Positions 28,554-38,625 of a stretch of 64,000 nucleotides of DNA are shown here, in pieces. The stretch is taken from positions 463,522 to 527,521 of the forward strand of contig NZ_CP059190.1 of assembly GCF_014251555.1 (NCBI RefSeq), in the 5' to 3' direction. Position numbers and translations under genes: made by a program. This DNA comes from Blattabacterium cuenoti. GTDB taxonomy: Bacteria; Bacteroidota; Bacteroidia; Flavobacteriales; Blattabacteriaceae. Within the stretch, counting starts at the first letter, position 1. The number at the start of each line of letters is the position of its first letter. Under the pieces are notes generated by a model. That model had not been told where the DNA came from and ran no database searches. It worked only from the letters and a program-made list of their open reading frames with translations.

Positions 28554-30107
28554 TTATTTTATATCCTCATCTTCATTATTAAAATCGATTTCACTATTAT
28601 ATTGAGATTCTGAATGAATATTATCAAAATCACCATAAGGAGATAAAATCTTTTGATCAAGAATATTTTTTTTGTAATCCTCTTCCCAAATTAATGAGGG
28701 CCGTTTTTTTTCTTCAAAGTTTATAAATTTGGCTTGATCACTTATAAATTTTAAACGAAATTTATCTAATCCTCCATTTCTATGTTTAGCTATTATAATT
28801 TCTGCTTCACCAATACAAGAATCATTATCTTCATCAGAATCCCAATTTTTAAATCCATAATATTCAGGTCTATAAATAAATAAAACAATGTCTGCATCTT
28901 GCTCAATCGCACCGGATTCACGTAAATCAGATAACAAAGGACGTTTACTTCCTCCTCTTGTTTCAACAGCTCTAGAAAGCTGTGATAAAGCTATAATAGG
29001 AATATCAAGTTCCTTAGCTATAGATTTCAAATTCCTAGAAATAACTGATATCTCTTGCTCTCTATTTGGCAATTTAGAACCATGATCATTGATTACCATT
29101 AATTGCATATAATCTATCAATATTAATTTTATTCTATGCTGAGATATCAAACGACGACATTTAGCACGAAAACTAAATATAGATAAAGAAGGAGTATCAT
29201 CTATAAATAGAGGTGCATCCTTCAAATTTTTTGTTTTATTAATCAAGCATTCCCAATCTGAACTAGATAAACTAGCTCTTTTTATTTTTTCTGAAGAAAT
29301 ACCGGTTTCTGATGAAATCAGTCTTGTGATTAATTGAATAGAAGACATTTCTAATGAAAAAATTAGAACCGGAATTTTTTGTTCCACAACAATATTTCTA
29401 ACGATGGACAACATAAAAGTTGTTTTTCCCATACCAGGTCTAGAAGCTAGTATAATTAAATCAGAATTTTGCCATCCGGAAGTAATCTTATCCATTTTGT
29501 GGAATCCAGAAGAAATTCCACTTAATCCTTCTTTTTCCGCTTTTTTTATTTTATCAATAGCTTTTTTTATGAGAGATTGAGTTGTTTCATATTTTTTTGT
29601 GATCAAATATTTCTGGTTAATCTCAAAAAGTTTTGATTCTGCATGATCTAAAAGATCAAATACGTCTGTACTCTCCTCATAACATTTTTGAATAATATCA
29701 GAAGATATACTGATTAATTTTCTTAAAAGAAACTTTTGCAACACGATCCGACTATGATACTCTATATGTGCTGAAGAAATAACTTTTTGTGTTAATTCTA
29801 TCAAATAAAATTCTCCTCCTACTAATTCCAATTTTCCAATCTTACGAAGTTCGTTAGAAACAGTATATAAATCAACCGGTTTAGAATTATGATATAATCT
29901 TTGTACTGCACTAAAGATTTCTTGATGTGCTTTTTTGTAAAAAACTTCAGGAAAAAGTATATCAATAATTTCATCTAACCCCTTTTTATCTATCATGATA
30001 GCTCCTATCACGGCTTCTTCCAAATCTAATGCCTGAGGAGGTATTTTCCCTTTTCTAGAATGAAAATTTTTTTCTTCTTCTTGTCTGACCCAATTCATTT
30101 GATTCAT
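28554..30107 (-). CDS. dnaB: Replicative DNA helicase
   Basis: Hexameric helicase that unwinds DNA at the replication fork. The 517 aa protein has the N-terminal DnaB domain (PQALDLEEAVIGAIMIDKKG), a linker, and a RecA-type ATPase with Walker A ASRPGMGKTTF, IFSLEMSSIQL, Walker B LILIDYMQLM, SRNLKSIAKELDIPIIALSQLSR and DLRESGAIEQDADIV. No intein is present. A low-complexity acidic tail follows. It lies between accA and the permease on the same strand. Confidence 0.97.
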   Translation of the reverse strand: MNQMNWVRQEEEKNFHSRKGKIPPQALDLEEAVIGAIMIDKKGLDEIIDILFPEVFYKKAHQEIFSAVQRLYHNSKPVDLYTVSNELRKIGKLELVGGEFYLIELTQKVISSAHIEYHSRIVLQKFLLRKLISISSDIIQKCYEESTDVFDLLDHAESKLFEINQKYLITKKYETTQSLIKKAIDKIKKAEKEGLSGISSGFHKMDKITSGWQNSDLIILASRPGMGKTTFMLSIVRNIVVEQKIPVLIFSLEMSSIQLITRLISSETGISSEKIKRASLSSSDWECLINKTKNLKDAPLFIDDTPSLSIFSFRAKCRRLISQHRIKLILIDYMQLMVINDHGSKLPNREQEISVISRNLKSIAKELDIPIIALSQLSRAVETRGGSKRPLLSDLRESGAIEQDADIVLFIYRPEYYGFKNWDSDEDNDSCIGEAEIIIAKHRNGGLDKFRLKFISDQAKFINFEEKKRPSLIWEEDYKKNILDQKILSPYGDFDNIHSESQYNSEIDFNNEDEDIK

Positions 30108-30139
30108 AAAATTATTTACAGTAGAGTTTTTTTTTAAGG

Positions 30140-31096
30140 CTATTCATCAAAATAACCTATGGAAATATACTTCTTTTTTCTTTTTCTAATAAGAGATTCT
30201 ATGTCAAGAATAGATAATTGTTTATAATATTTTATGATCTGTTTTTTAACTAGCTTATACGCTTTTTTTGGACAAAAATGTGCTCCGCCCAAAGGTTCTT
30301 TGATTATATCATCTATAAGATTTAACTTATACATCTCTTCTGCCGTTAATTTTAATGCTTCTGCTGATTTCTCTTTTTTATCCCATTTTCCCCAAAGAAT
30401 TGTAGAACAACTTTCAGGAGAAATAACAGAAAACCAAGAATTTTCCATCATAGAAACTTTATCTCCTATCCCAATTCCTAAAGCTCCTCCACTAGCACCT
30501 TCACCTATAATTAAAACAATAATCGGAACTTTTAAACACATCATTTCATAAATATTTTTTCCAATCGCCTCCCCTTGACCTCTTTTTTCCGCTTCAATTC
30601 CAGGAAAAGCTCCTGGTGTATCAATAAAAGTAACAACAGGTTTACGAAATTTTTCCGCTAGTTTCATCAGACGCAAAGCTTTTCGATATCCTTCAGGATT
30701 AGGCATTCCAAATCTTCTGTATTGCCTATCCTTAGTATTTTTTCCTTTCTGTGTACCTATCAACATAAAAGTCTTATCTTCTATCTTACCAAAACCTCCC
30801 ACCATAGCTTTGTCATCTCCAAAATGACGATCTCCATGCAACTCTACAAAAGAATCTTTTTTTGTTATAGACTGTATATAATCTAAAGTATAAGGTCTAT
30901 TTGGATGTCTAGATAATTGAACTCTTTGCCAAGGAGTTAAATTGCTGTGCAATTTTTTAATAGTTTTTTCTAATTTGGATTGTAATTGGTTACAAACCTC
31001 CTTCATGTCTACTCCACTTTTTTTTTCTATAAGAACACATTTAAGATATTGATCCTTAATTTCTTGTATAGGTTTTTCAAAATCTAGGTATTCCAT
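30140..31096 (-). CDS. accA: Acetyl-CoA carboxylase, carboxyltransferase subunit alpha
   Basis: With AccD, transfers carboxyl from carboxybiotin to acetyl-CoA to make malonyl-CoA for fatty acid synthesis. From ATG 31096 it is 318 aa. Family blocks: [63 protein letters not shown] helix, [34 protein letters not shown] and [10 protein letters not shown]. An in-frame TTG two codons upstream is less likely. It lies just after sdhB in the same orientation. Confidence 0.97.
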   Translation of the reverse strand: MEYLDFEKPIQEIKDQYLKCVLIEKKSGVDMKEVCNQLQSKLEKTIKKLHSNLTPWQRVQLSRHPNRPYTLDYIQSITKKDSFVELHGDRHFGDDKAMVGGFGKIEDKTFMLIGTQKGKNTKDRQYRRFGMPNPEGYRKALRLMKLAEKFRKPVVTFIDTPGAFPGIEAEKRGQGEAIGKNIYEMMCLKVPIIVLIIGEGASGGALGIGIGDKVSMMENSWFSVISPESCSTILWGKWDKKEKSAEALKLTAEEMYKLNLIDDIIKEPLGGAHFCPKKAYKLVKKQIIKYYKQLSILDIESLIRKRKKKYISIGYFDE

Positions 31097-31118
31097 ATTC
31101 AAGAGAATAAAAAATTAA

Positions 31119-31880
31119 TCAAATAGTAAATGAACGAATATATTCATTATTCATGAAAGCAATATACTCTGTGGATATTCCTTTTGGACATTCTGCTTCA
31201 CATGCTTTAGTATTTGTACAAGATCCAAACCCTTCTTCATCCATTTTATTCACCATATTTATAACTCTCTTTTTTCTTTCTATTTTTCCTTGAGGGAGTA
31301 AGGAAAATTGTGAAACCTTTGCAGAAACAAATAACATGGCAGATCTATTTTTACATGCAGCTACACAAGCTCCACAGCCAATACATGTAGCTGCATCAAA
31401 AGCTTTATCTGCTTTATCTTTTGGAATAGGAATCATATTTCCATCTATTGTTTTTCCTAATGTGTTTACAGAAATAAAACCACCTGATATAATAATCCTA
31501 TCAAAAGATGATCTATCGACAACAAGATCTTTAATTATAGGAAAAGGGTTGGCTCTCCAAGGCTCTACATATATAGTTTCCCCATCACGGAAATGACGCA
31601 TGTGTAATTGACAAGTAGTGATTAAATTATCTGGTCCATGAGCTCTTCCATTGATATATAAAGAACACATTCCACAAATTCCTTCACGACAATCATGATC
31701 AAATGCTATAGTTGAAGATTCCTTCTTATCACATATGATTTGATTGTTCAAAAGATCTAGCATTTCTAAAAAAGAACTATTAGGAGATATATCATGAACT
31801 TGATAAGTTTTAAAATAACCTTTTTCTTTCTTATTTTCTTGTCTCCATATTTTTAATTTGAAATTCAGAAGTTTTTTCAT
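31119..31880 (-). CDS. sdhB: Succinate dehydrogenase / fumarate reductase iron-sulfur subunit
   Basis: Carries electrons from SdhA flavin to the membrane anchor. The 253 aa protein has the 2Fe-2S site CREGICGMC plus a downstream Cys, the 4Fe-4S motif [11 protein letters not shown], and a last cysteine cluster [17 protein letters not shown]. It is encoded in the order sdhC-sdhA-sdhB, 3 bases after sdhA, the usual Bacteroidota arrangement. Confidence 0.96.
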   Translation of the reverse strand: MKKLLNFKLKIWRQENKKEKGYFKTYQVHDISPNSSFLEMLDLLNNQIICDKKESSTIAFDHDCREGICGMCSLYINGRAHGPDNLITTCQLHMRHFRDGETIYVEPWRANPFPIIKDLVVDRSSFDRIIISGGFISVNTLGKTIDGNMIPIPKDKADKAFDAATCIGCGACVAACKNRSAMLFVSAKVSQFSLLPQGKIERKKRVINMVNKMDEEGFGSCTNTKACEAECPKGISTEYIAFMNNEYIRSFTI

Positions 31881-31883
31881 ATT

Positions 31884-33917
31884 CTATTTATAAGAGCGTG
31901 ATTGGACTTTCACAAAAGTATAATTTAAATTTTCTTTATACATAATTTCATCACTAATAGACATATTTTCTTTATATTCCCATACAGATACATATTTATA
32001 ATGAATGTCATCGCGAAGAGCTTCTCCTTCTTTTGTTTGATATTCTTCTCTAAAATGACTTCCACAAGACTCTTTTCTATTCAAAGCATCCATTGTCATC
32101 AATTCACCCAATTCTAAAAAATCGGCTACACGTCCAGCTTTTTCTAATTCAGCATTTAATCCATTATCAATTTTTCCAGGAACAAAAACATTTTTCCAAA
32201 ATTCATCACGAAGTAGTTGTATACTTTTTATGGCTTCAGATAATCCAACATGATTTCGGCTCATACCTACATGCTCCCACATAATATTTCCAAGTCTTTT
32301 ATGAAAATAATCAACAGACATACTCCCATTGTTTTGAAGAAGTTTTTTAATTCTGTCTTTTACATTTTTTTCTGATTTATCAAATTCTTCATGTTGTGTA
32401 GATATTTTTTTTGAAACTCTTATGTATCTAGACAGATAATCTGCTATAGTATATGGCAAAATAAAATATCCATCAGCTAATCCTTGCATTAATGCAGATG
32501 CTCCAAGTCTATTGGCTCCATGATCAGAAAAATTGGCTTCCCCTATTACATAACATCCAGGAATGGATGACATTAAATTATAATCTACCCACAAACCACC
32601 CATTGTATAATGAACTGCAGGATAAATCTTCATAGGAGTTTTGTAAGGATTTTGATTGGTAATTTTTTCATACATATGAAATAAATTCCCGTATTTAGAT
32701 TCTATGACTTCTTCTCCTAAATTCATCTTTTCTAAGTCACTAGGATTTATAATTCCAAGTTCATTCGCTTTTTCTTTTCCATATTTATTTATGGCAGAAT
32801 GAAAATCCAAAAATACACCTTCTTTGGTCTCATTTTCCTCTATTCCAAATCCTTTTTCACAACGTTCTTTAGCCGCTCTAGAAGCAACATCTCTTGGAAC
32901 AAGATTTCCATATGAAGGATAACGTCTTTCTAGGTAATAGTCTCTTTCTTCTTCACTTATATTCTCAGGCTTTTTAGTTCCATTTCGCATAGAAATAGCA
33001 TCGTCCAATTTTTTTGGGACCCATATGCGTCCATCATTTCTTAATGATTCAGACATCAATGTTAATTTGGATTGATAGTTTCCATGTACTGGAATACAAG
33101 TAGGATGTATTTGTGTGTAACAAGGATTAGCAAAGAGTCCTCCTTTTTTATGAACTTTCCATATAGCACTTGCATTGGATCCCATTGCATTAGTGGATAA
33201 AAAAAATACATTTCCATAACCTCCTGATGCTATTATTACAGCGTTTGCTGTATGTCTTTCTATTTCTCCCGAAATCAAATTTCGCGCAATAATCCCTCTA
33301 GCTACACCTTCTATAATTACTAAATCAAGCATTTCATGACGATTATACATCTTGATTCGACCTTTTCCTATTTGTCTAGACATAGCAGAATAACAAGATA
33401 ATAACAGTTGTTGACCTGTTTGTCCTTTAGCATAAAAAGTTCTTGAAACTTTTGTTCCACCAAAAGATCTAGTTTCCAAATATCCAGCATAATCGCGAGC
33501 AAATGGAACACCTTGAGCTACACATTGATCTATAATATTAGAAGAAATTTCCGCTAAACGATAAACATTAGCTTCTCTAGATCTGTAATCGCCTCCTTTA
33601 ATTGTGTCATAAAAAAGTTGATAAATAGAATCATTATCTCCTTTATAATTTTTAGAAGCATTGATTCCTCCTTGAGCGGCCACAGAATGAGCTCTTCTAG
33701 GAGAATCTTGGTAACAAAAAGCTTTCACCTGATATCCCAATTCAGACAAAGAAGCACAAGCCGAACCTCCAGCCAATCCAGTCCCCACAACAATAATTTC
33801 TATATTAGATCTGTTATTAGGAGAGACTAATTTTAAAGTAGACTTGTGATTTTCCCATTTATAATTAATAGTCCCTGATGGAACTTTTGAATTTAACTTC
33901 AAAGAATTTTTAGTCAT
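31884..33917 (-). CDS. sdhA: Succinate dehydrogenase / fumarate reductase flavoprotein subunit
   Basis: Oxidises succinate to fumarate with covalently bound FAD. From ATG 33917 it is 677 aa. The frame is open further upstream to 34016, but that part overlaps sdhC in another frame and reads as hydrophobic nonsense, so the ATG 14 bases after the sdhC stop is chosen. The FAD-binding start is [15 protein letters not shown], the FAD-linked histidine lies in [15 protein letters not shown], with [21 protein letters not shown] and [17 protein letters not shown] later. It belongs to the larger (epsilon/Bacteroidota-type) SdhA group. Confidence 0.96.
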   Translation of the reverse strand: MTKNSLKLNSKVPSGTINYKWENHKSTLKLVSPNNRSNIEIIVVGTGLAGGSACASLSELGYQVKAFCYQDSPRRAHSVAAQGGINASKNYKGDNDSIYQLFYDTIKGGDYRSREANVYRLAEISSNIIDQCVAQGVPFARDYAGYLETRSFGGTKVSRTFYAKGQTGQQLLLSCYSAMSRQIGKGRIKMYNRHEMLDLVIIEGVARGIIARNLISGEIERHTANAVIIASGGYGNVFFLSTNAMGSNASAIWKVHKKGGLFANPCYTQIHPTCIPVHGNYQSKLTLMSESLRNDGRIWVPKKLDDAISMRNGTKKPENISEEERDYYLERRYPSYGNLVPRDVASRAAKERCEKGFGIEENETKEGVFLDFHSAINKYGKEKANELGIINPSDLEKMNLGEEVIESKYGNLFHMYEKITNQNPYKTPMKIYPAVHYTMGGLWVDYNLMSSIPGCYVIGEANFSDHGANRLGASALMQGLADGYFILPYTIADYLSRYIRVSKKISTQHEEFDKSEKNVKDRIKKLLQNNGSMSVDYFHKRLGNIMWEHVGMSRNHVGLSEAIKSIQLLRDEFWKNVFVPGKIDNGLNAELEKAGRVADFLELGELMTMDALNRKESCGSHFREEYQTKEGEALRDDIHYKYVSVWEYKENMSISDEIMYKENLNYTFVKVQSRSYK

Positions 33918-33931
33918 TGACAAAAAAAATA

Positions 33932-34597
33932 TTAGTTGAAAAAAAACCAAATAGCGATAATAGAAAATCCAGAACAAATGAACCAAAAATAAAAAAAACC
34001 AAATTTTTGTATCCAAATCAACCTCTTTTTATTGGACAATCCTAAAGATTGGAAAGAAGACTGAAATCCATGATTCAAATGAATTCCTAAAACAAAAAAG
34101 GAAAATACATATATGAATGTGTACAAAGGATTTTTAAATAAAGAAATAACTATATTATAATCCGAAGTTAAATGATGATTTGAATATTTCATGGGGATCA
34201 TGAAATTTATGAGATGCAAAATTAAAAAACATAAAATTAAAACTCCTGTATATATCATTGTACGACTACTAAATGAAGTAGTTAAATAAGAATTCATAGC
34301 ATAATCTACTTCTCCTTTTATTTTTTTATTTTTGAAATGCAATTTCATTCCAAATAAAATGTGAATCAAAAAACCTATAGCAAGTACATATTCCATGATT
34401 CGAATAAAGAAATTTCTTCTCATAAAAGAAACAGCTTCATTAAAAGTTTGTTCTCCTGAAAAAAGAAAAAGATTAACACTCAAATGCAATAGCAAGAAAA
34501 TCATTAGAAAAATACCTGTAGTTGCCATAACTACTTTTTTTCCAATAGAAGATCTAAAAAAAATACACTGATTCACTGATTCAACTAACTTGATCAT
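33932..34597 (-). CDS. sdhC: Succinate dehydrogenase cytochrome b membrane subunit
   Basis: Single-gene membrane anchor of the complex, 221 aa with five hydrophobic segments (about 20-45, 60-82, 105-130, 150-172, 197-220). It begins [24 protein letters not shown], where the histidine is a likely heme ligand, and has further histidines in helices 2, 3 and 4 ([27 protein letters not shown]). This is the five-helix two-heme type used with menaquinone in Bacteroidota (family knowledge). First gene of sdhCAB. Confidence 0.9.
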   Translation of the reverse strand: MIKLVESVNQCIFFRSSIGKKVVMATTGIFLMIFLLLHLSVNLFLFSGEQTFNEAVSFMRRNFFIRIMEYVLAIGFLIHILFGMKLHFKNKKIKGEVDYAMNSYLTTSFSSRTMIYTGVLILCFLILHLINFMIPMKYSNHHLTSDYNIVISLFKNPLYTFIYVFSFFVLGIHLNHGFQSSFQSLGLSNKKRLIWIQKFGFFYFWFICSGFSIIAIWFFFN

Positions 34598-34627
34598 AAA
34601 TATAATAATATAATAAGATATTTGAAA

Positions 34628-35794
34628 TTATGATAAATTTTTTTTTTTTCTGATTTTTTGTAAAGCTTCTATTAACAAATCTATGTCTTTTTTTTCATTA
34701 AAAATTCCAAAAGAAATTCTAATAGGCATCATTTTATTTAGTAAATTCTCATTTGTGATAGATTGAATAACATGAGATATTTTTTTCACGTTATTATTGC
34801 AAGAACTTCCTTTAGAAACGGCTACACCCATTAAATCCAAATGAAAATACAATAAATAATCTTTTTTTTTTGTTGGATACAAAAAATTTAATATGGAGGG
34901 AAGACTTTGATCAGGAGAAGATGATAGTCCATTGAAAATAATATTTGGGATAATTTTTTTCAATTCTGAAATGCAATAAAATTTTAAATCTTGTATTTTT
35001 TCTATGTGATGTGAAAAATTACAACAAGATAACTGTAAAGCTTCCGAAAGTCCTGCTATTCCATGTGTATTTTCTGTTCCAGAACGAATTCCATATTCCT
35101 GAGAACCTCCAGTAATGAAATGTTTTATTTTTTTTAAAATATGATTTCTAATAAAAACAAAACCTACTCCTTTTGGCCCATAGAACTTATGGGCACTTGC
35201 AGTGGCGAAATCAAAAGAAAATTTTTCCATATCAATAGGAAAATTTCCGATAATCTGAATAGTATCTGAGTGAAAATAAGCATTGTATTTTTGACATAAA
35301 AATATAATTTTATCTATCTCCAACAGATTTCCAATTTCATTGTTTGCATACATTAGACTTACAAGTGTTTTTTTAGAAGAATTTCTTTTTAAAAGATCTT
35401 CCATATGATTTAAATTAAGAACTCCTTTTTCTTGAATTTGAATGAAATTTACACATACTTTATCTTTGAAATCTAAAACAGTTTGTAAAACAGAAAGATG
35501 TTCCAATTGAGAAGTCAAAACATGCTTTACTCCTAAGTCTAATATAGAAGATCTTAATACAAGATTATTCGCTTCAGTCCCTCCAGAAGTAAAAATAATT
35601 TCAGAAGGAGAAGCCATGATGTTTTTTGCTATACGAATTCTAGATTCTTCTATTATAGAACGAGCTTCTCTTCCATAACTGTGTTGTACAGAAGAAGGAT
35701 TTCCAAATGAATATTTTAATGTGTTTACCATGACTTTAATGACTTCATTCCTTACAGGAGTTGTAGCCGCATTGTCTAAATATGCTCTTTTCAT
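34628..35794 (-). CDS. Cysteine desulfurase (NifS/IscS type)
   Basis: PLP enzyme that releases sulfur from cysteine for Fe-S clusters and thiolated tRNA. The 388 aa protein starts AYLDNAATTPVRNEV, with SGGTEANNLVL, the PLP-stacking histidine in QLEHLSVL, the PLP lysine in SAHKFYGPKGVGFV near residue 203, RSGTENTHGIAGLSEAL and the active cysteine in KGSSCNNNV. This is class I (IscS/NifS-like). Its coding strand ends in a 12-base poly(A) run (plus-strand T-run 34638-34649, KKK) just before the stop. Whether it acts in ISC-type or tRNA thiolation cannot be told. A TATATTTG box lies upstream. Confidence 0.9.
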   Translation of the reverse strand: MKRAYLDNAATTPVRNEVIKVMVNTLKYSFGNPSSVQHSYGREARSIIEESRIRIAKNIMASPSEIIFTSGGTEANNLVLRSSILDLGVKHVLTSQLEHLSVLQTVLDFKDKVCVNFIQIQEKGVLNLNHMEDLLKRNSSKKTLVSLMYANNEIGNLLEIDKIIFLCQKYNAYFHSDTIQIIGNFPIDMEKFSFDFATASAHKFYGPKGVGFVFIRNHILKKIKHFITGGSQEYGIRSGTENTHGIAGLSEALQLSCCNFSHHIEKIQDLKFYCISELKKIIPNIIFNGLSSSPDQSLPSILNFLYPTKKKDYLLYFHLDLMGVAVSKGSSCNNNVKKISHVIQSITNENLLNKMMPIRISFGIFNEKKDIDLLIEALQKIRKKKNLS

Positions 35795-35819
35795 TAATAA
35801 GAAATTTCAGTTTTACATA

Positions 35820-35827
35820 CAAATATA
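35820..35827 (-). promoter_or_regulatory. Possible -7 box (TATATTTG) for the cysteine desulfurase gene
   Basis: Minus-strand TATATTTG matches TAnnTTTG exactly and lies 26 bases before the ATG of the desulfurase. No good TTTG at -33. The surrounding 227-base divergent gap (35795-36021) otherwise holds only a 7-bp A/T hairpin at 35929-35946; no gene or RNA was recognised there. Confidence 0.35.
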
Positions 35828-36021
35828 TAATGTATTCAAATTCCGTTTGTTAAAAATGTATTTAAAAAAATCTCATCTTTAATTTCGTATATTTATCATA
35901 GTCATCCTTGATTCAGTTAAAGTCTTTTTAGAAAAGAAATTTTCTAGTTTCTGTTAAGTGTTTTTTTGTTTTAAAAATGTTATTAAAATGTCTATTTTAT
36001 TTTTATTTAAATTGAGTAAAT

Positions 36022-37593
36022 ATGAAAATAAATGTTGGATTTTCGGTCCTCATGGGGTTTGTGATTGGAATTATTGCATCTTATTTTTTTGGAAAAAAAA
36101 CCATATTAAGAAAATATATTCAATTATTAGAAAAAGCTAATTTTCAAGCTAAAAAAATCATAAGAAATGCGGAGAAAGAAGGTGAATCCATAAAAAAAAA
36201 GAAAATGCTTCAAGCAAAAGAAAAATTTATAGAACTCAAATCGAAACATGAAAAAGATGTTCATCTCAGAGAGAGAAAAATAATAGACATAGAAAGTAAA
36301 ACAAAAGAAAAAGAAAATAGATTGTCTAAAGAAATAGAAATCTACTTTAAAAGAAACAATCGTTTAGAATCACAAATTCATGATTATGAAAAAAAATACA
36401 AAATTCTGAAAAAGAAACAAGAAGAATTTAAAAATATGCACATCAAGCAAATAGAATTGCTTGAAAAAATATCTAACTATTCTTCTGAAGAAGCTAAAAA
36501 TGAATTAATTGATATTCTTAAAAATGAAGCAAAAATAAAAGCACAATCTCACATTCAAAATATTATAGAAGAATCACAGTTTACTGCAAAAATGGAAGCA
36601 AAAAAAATTGTGATTCAAGCTATTCAAAGAATTGGAACTGAACAAGCCGTAGAAAACGCTGTCTCTGTTTTTAATATAGAATCAGATGATGTCAAAGGTC
36701 GTATCATTGGACGAGAAGGAAGAAATATAAGAGCTTTAGAAAAAGCAACAGGAGTAGAAATTATTGTGGATGATACACCAGAAGCTATTCTTTTATCTTG
36801 CTTCAATCCTATTCGTAGAGAAGTAGCTAGATTAGCTCTTCACAAATTAGTGATTGATGGACGTATACATCCTGCAAGAATTGAAGAAATAGTAGCAAAA
36901 ACGGAAAAACAAATTGAAGAAGAAATAGTAGAAATAGGAAAAAAAAATATAATAGATTTAGGAATTCATGGAATTCATCCAGAATTAATTAGAATGATAG
37001 GAAGAATGAAATATCGCTCTTCTTATGGTCAAAATCTGTTGCAACATTCTAGAGAAGTAGCACATTTGGCAGGGATATTGGCTTCTGAATTGGGTTTAAA
37101 TGCAAAATTAGCAAAACGTGCAGGTCTATTGCATGATATAGGTAAAGTTCCTGAAAGCGAATCAGAACTTCCTCATGCTATTTTAGGAATGCAATGGGCA
37201 GAGAAATATGGAGAAAATATGGAAGTTTGCAATGCTATAGGATCACATCATGATGAAATAGAGATGAAAGTCCTACTATCTCCTATAGTACAAGTTTCAG
37301 ATTCCATTAGTGGAGCTCGTCCTGGAGTAAGAAGGAATTCTTTTGAATCCTATTCAAAAAGACTAAAAAACTTGGAAAATATAGCTTTTAGTTTTGATGG
37401 AGTTAATAAAGCCTTTGCTATACAAGCAGGAAGAGAACTGCGTGTCTTAGTAGAGAGCGATAAAATTGATGATAAAAAAGCTTTTCAGTTATCTTGTGAG
37501 ATAACAGAAAAAATAAAGAATGAGATGACTTATCCTGGTCAAATAAAAGTAACAGTGATTAGAGAAACTAGAGCCGTGCAAATAGCTAGATAA
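36022..37593 (+). CDS. rny: Ribonuclease Y
   Basis: Membrane-anchored endoribonuclease that starts mRNA decay. The 523 aa protein has one N-terminal transmembrane helix (about 4-24), a long charged coiled coil (about 30-190), a KH domain with [21 protein letters not shown] near residue 222, and an HD domain with [13 protein letters not shown] near 338 and the metal-binding [10 protein letters not shown]. The C-terminus [21 protein letters not shown] is typical. It starts a plus-strand run with the deoxyhypusine-synthase homologue and lpd. Confidence 0.97.
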   Translation: MKINVGFSVLMGFVIGIIASYFFGKKTILRKYIQLLEKANFQAKKIIRNAEKEGESIKKKKMLQAKEKFIELKSKHEKDVHLRERKIIDIESKTKEKENRLSKEIEIYFKRNNRLESQIHDYEKKYKILKKKQEEFKNMHIKQIELLEKISNYSSEEAKNELIDILKNEAKIKAQSHIQNIIEESQFTAKMEAKKIVIQAIQRIGTEQAVENAVSVFNIESDDVKGRIIGREGRNIRALEKATGVEIIVDDTPEAILLSCFNPIRREVARLALHKLVIDGRIHPARIEEIVAKTEKQIEEEIVEIGKKNIIDLGIHGIHPELIRMIGRMKYRSSYGQNLLQHSREVAHLAGILASELGLNAKLAKRAGLLHDIGKVPESESELPHAILGMQWAEKYGENMEVCNAIGSHHDEIEMKVLLSPIVQVSDSISGARPGVRRNSFESYSKRLKNLENIAFSFDGVNKAFAIQAGRELRVLVESDKIDDKKAFQLSCEITEKIKNEMTYPGQIKVTVIRETRAVQIAR

Positions 37594-37606
37594 AAAAATA
37601 AAAATT

Positions 37607-38581
37607 ATGAAAGAATCTTCTATTACTTCTTTTATTGAAAAATACTTTCTTCATTTTAATGCTTTAACTTTATCAGAAGCTGCTAAAGCATATAAATATC
37701 ATACTCAAAATGATGGGAAAATGATGATTACACTAGCGGGAGCAATGAGCACTGCAGAATTAGGTAAGATATTAGCTGAAATGATTCGAAAAGATAAAGT
37801 TCATATTATTTCTTGTACAGGAGCTAATTTAGAAGAAGACATATTAAACTTAATAGCTCATTCTCATTATAAAAAAATACCTTATTACAGAGACTTAACT
37901 CCGGATCATGAAAAAGATTTTTTGAAAAAAGGGTATTATAGAGTTACAGACACCTGCATTCCAGAAGAACAAGCTTTTAAAAAATTACAAAAGTATATTT
38001 TTCAAGTATGGAAAAAAGCTCAAGAAAAATCAAAACGTTATTTTCCTCATGAATATATTTATCAATTGTTATTAGAAAATGTTTTAGAACCTTATTACAA
38101 CATAAATCCAAAAGACAGTTGGGTATTAGCAGCTGCAAAAAAAAATATACCCATGATAGTTCCAGGTTGGGAAGATAGCACAATAGGAAATATTTTTGCT
38201 TCATGTTGTATGAAAAAACAATTTCAAACTTTTCTTGTCAAAAATGGAATCGAATATATGATGTATTTAGCTAAATGGTATCAAAAAGAATCTATGAAAC
38301 ATAAAATAGGTTTTTTTCAGATTGGAGGAGGAATATCTGGAGATTTTCCTATTTGTGTAGTCCCTATGCTCTCTCAAGACATCGGATTTTATCCGACTCC
38401 TTTTTGGTCTTACTTTTGTCAAATTTCAGATTCTACTACGAGTTATGGATCTTATTCAGGAGCTATTCCAAATGAAAAAATCACTTGGGGAAAACTTGAT
38501 AAGGATACTCCAAAATTTATTATAGAATCAGATGCAACCATAGTTGCTCCACTTATTTTTGCATATGTATTAGATATGTAA
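37607..38581 (+). CDS. Deoxyhypusine synthase-family protein
   Basis: Homologue of eukaryotic/archaeal deoxyhypusine synthase, which moves an aminobutyl group from spermidine to a lysine of eIF5A. Bacteria have no eIF5A, so the substrate here is probably a small amine (homospermidine-type activity has been proposed for bacterial members; inference). The 324 aa protein has an NAD-binding fold with ITLAGAMSTAELGKIL and ISCTGANLEEDILN, GWEDSTIGN, GGGISGDFPICV, and at the end ITWGKLDKD, where Lys296 matches the catalytic lysine of the SWGK motif of deoxyhypusine synthase. The active-site lysine is therefore kept. It lies 13 bases after rny. Confidence 0.88.
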   Translation: MKESSITSFIEKYFLHFNALTLSEAAKAYKYHTQNDGKMMITLAGAMSTAELGKILAEMIRKDKVHIISCTGANLEEDILNLIAHSHYKKIPYYRDLTPDHEKDFLKKGYYRVTDTCIPEEQAFKKLQKYIFQVWKKAQEKSKRYFPHEYIYQLLLENVLEPYYNINPKDSWVLAAAKKNIPMIVPGWEDSTIGNIFASCCMKKQFQTFLVKNGIEYMMYLAKWYQKESMKHKIGFFQIGGGISGDFPICVVPMLSQDIGFYPTPFWSYFCQISDSTTSYGSYSGAIPNEKITWGKLDKDTPKFIIESDATIVAPLIFAYVLDM

Positions 38582-38594
38582 GTAATTAAGTGTG

Positions 38595-38602
38595 TAAATT
38601 TG
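38595..38602 (+). promoter_or_regulatory. Possible -7 box (TAAATTTG) for lpd
   Basis: TAAATTTG matches TAnnTTTG exactly, 24 bases before the ATG of lpd and just after the previous stop codon. No TTTG at the expected distance. Could give lpd its own transcript in addition to read-through. Confidence 0.3.
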
Positions 38603-38625
38603 AATATAACATAAAATATTTTATA

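Noticed and set aside
33918..34016. N-terminal extension of sdhA into sdhC
   Set aside because: The extension is antitypical hydrophobic sequence read from a second frame of sdhC; the ATG at 33917, 14 bases after the sdhC stop, gives a normal SdhA.
35795..36021. Small RNA or short gene in the divergent gap before rny
   Set aside because: Only a candidate -7 box and a 7-bp A/T hairpin were seen; no conserved RNA fold or readable frame.
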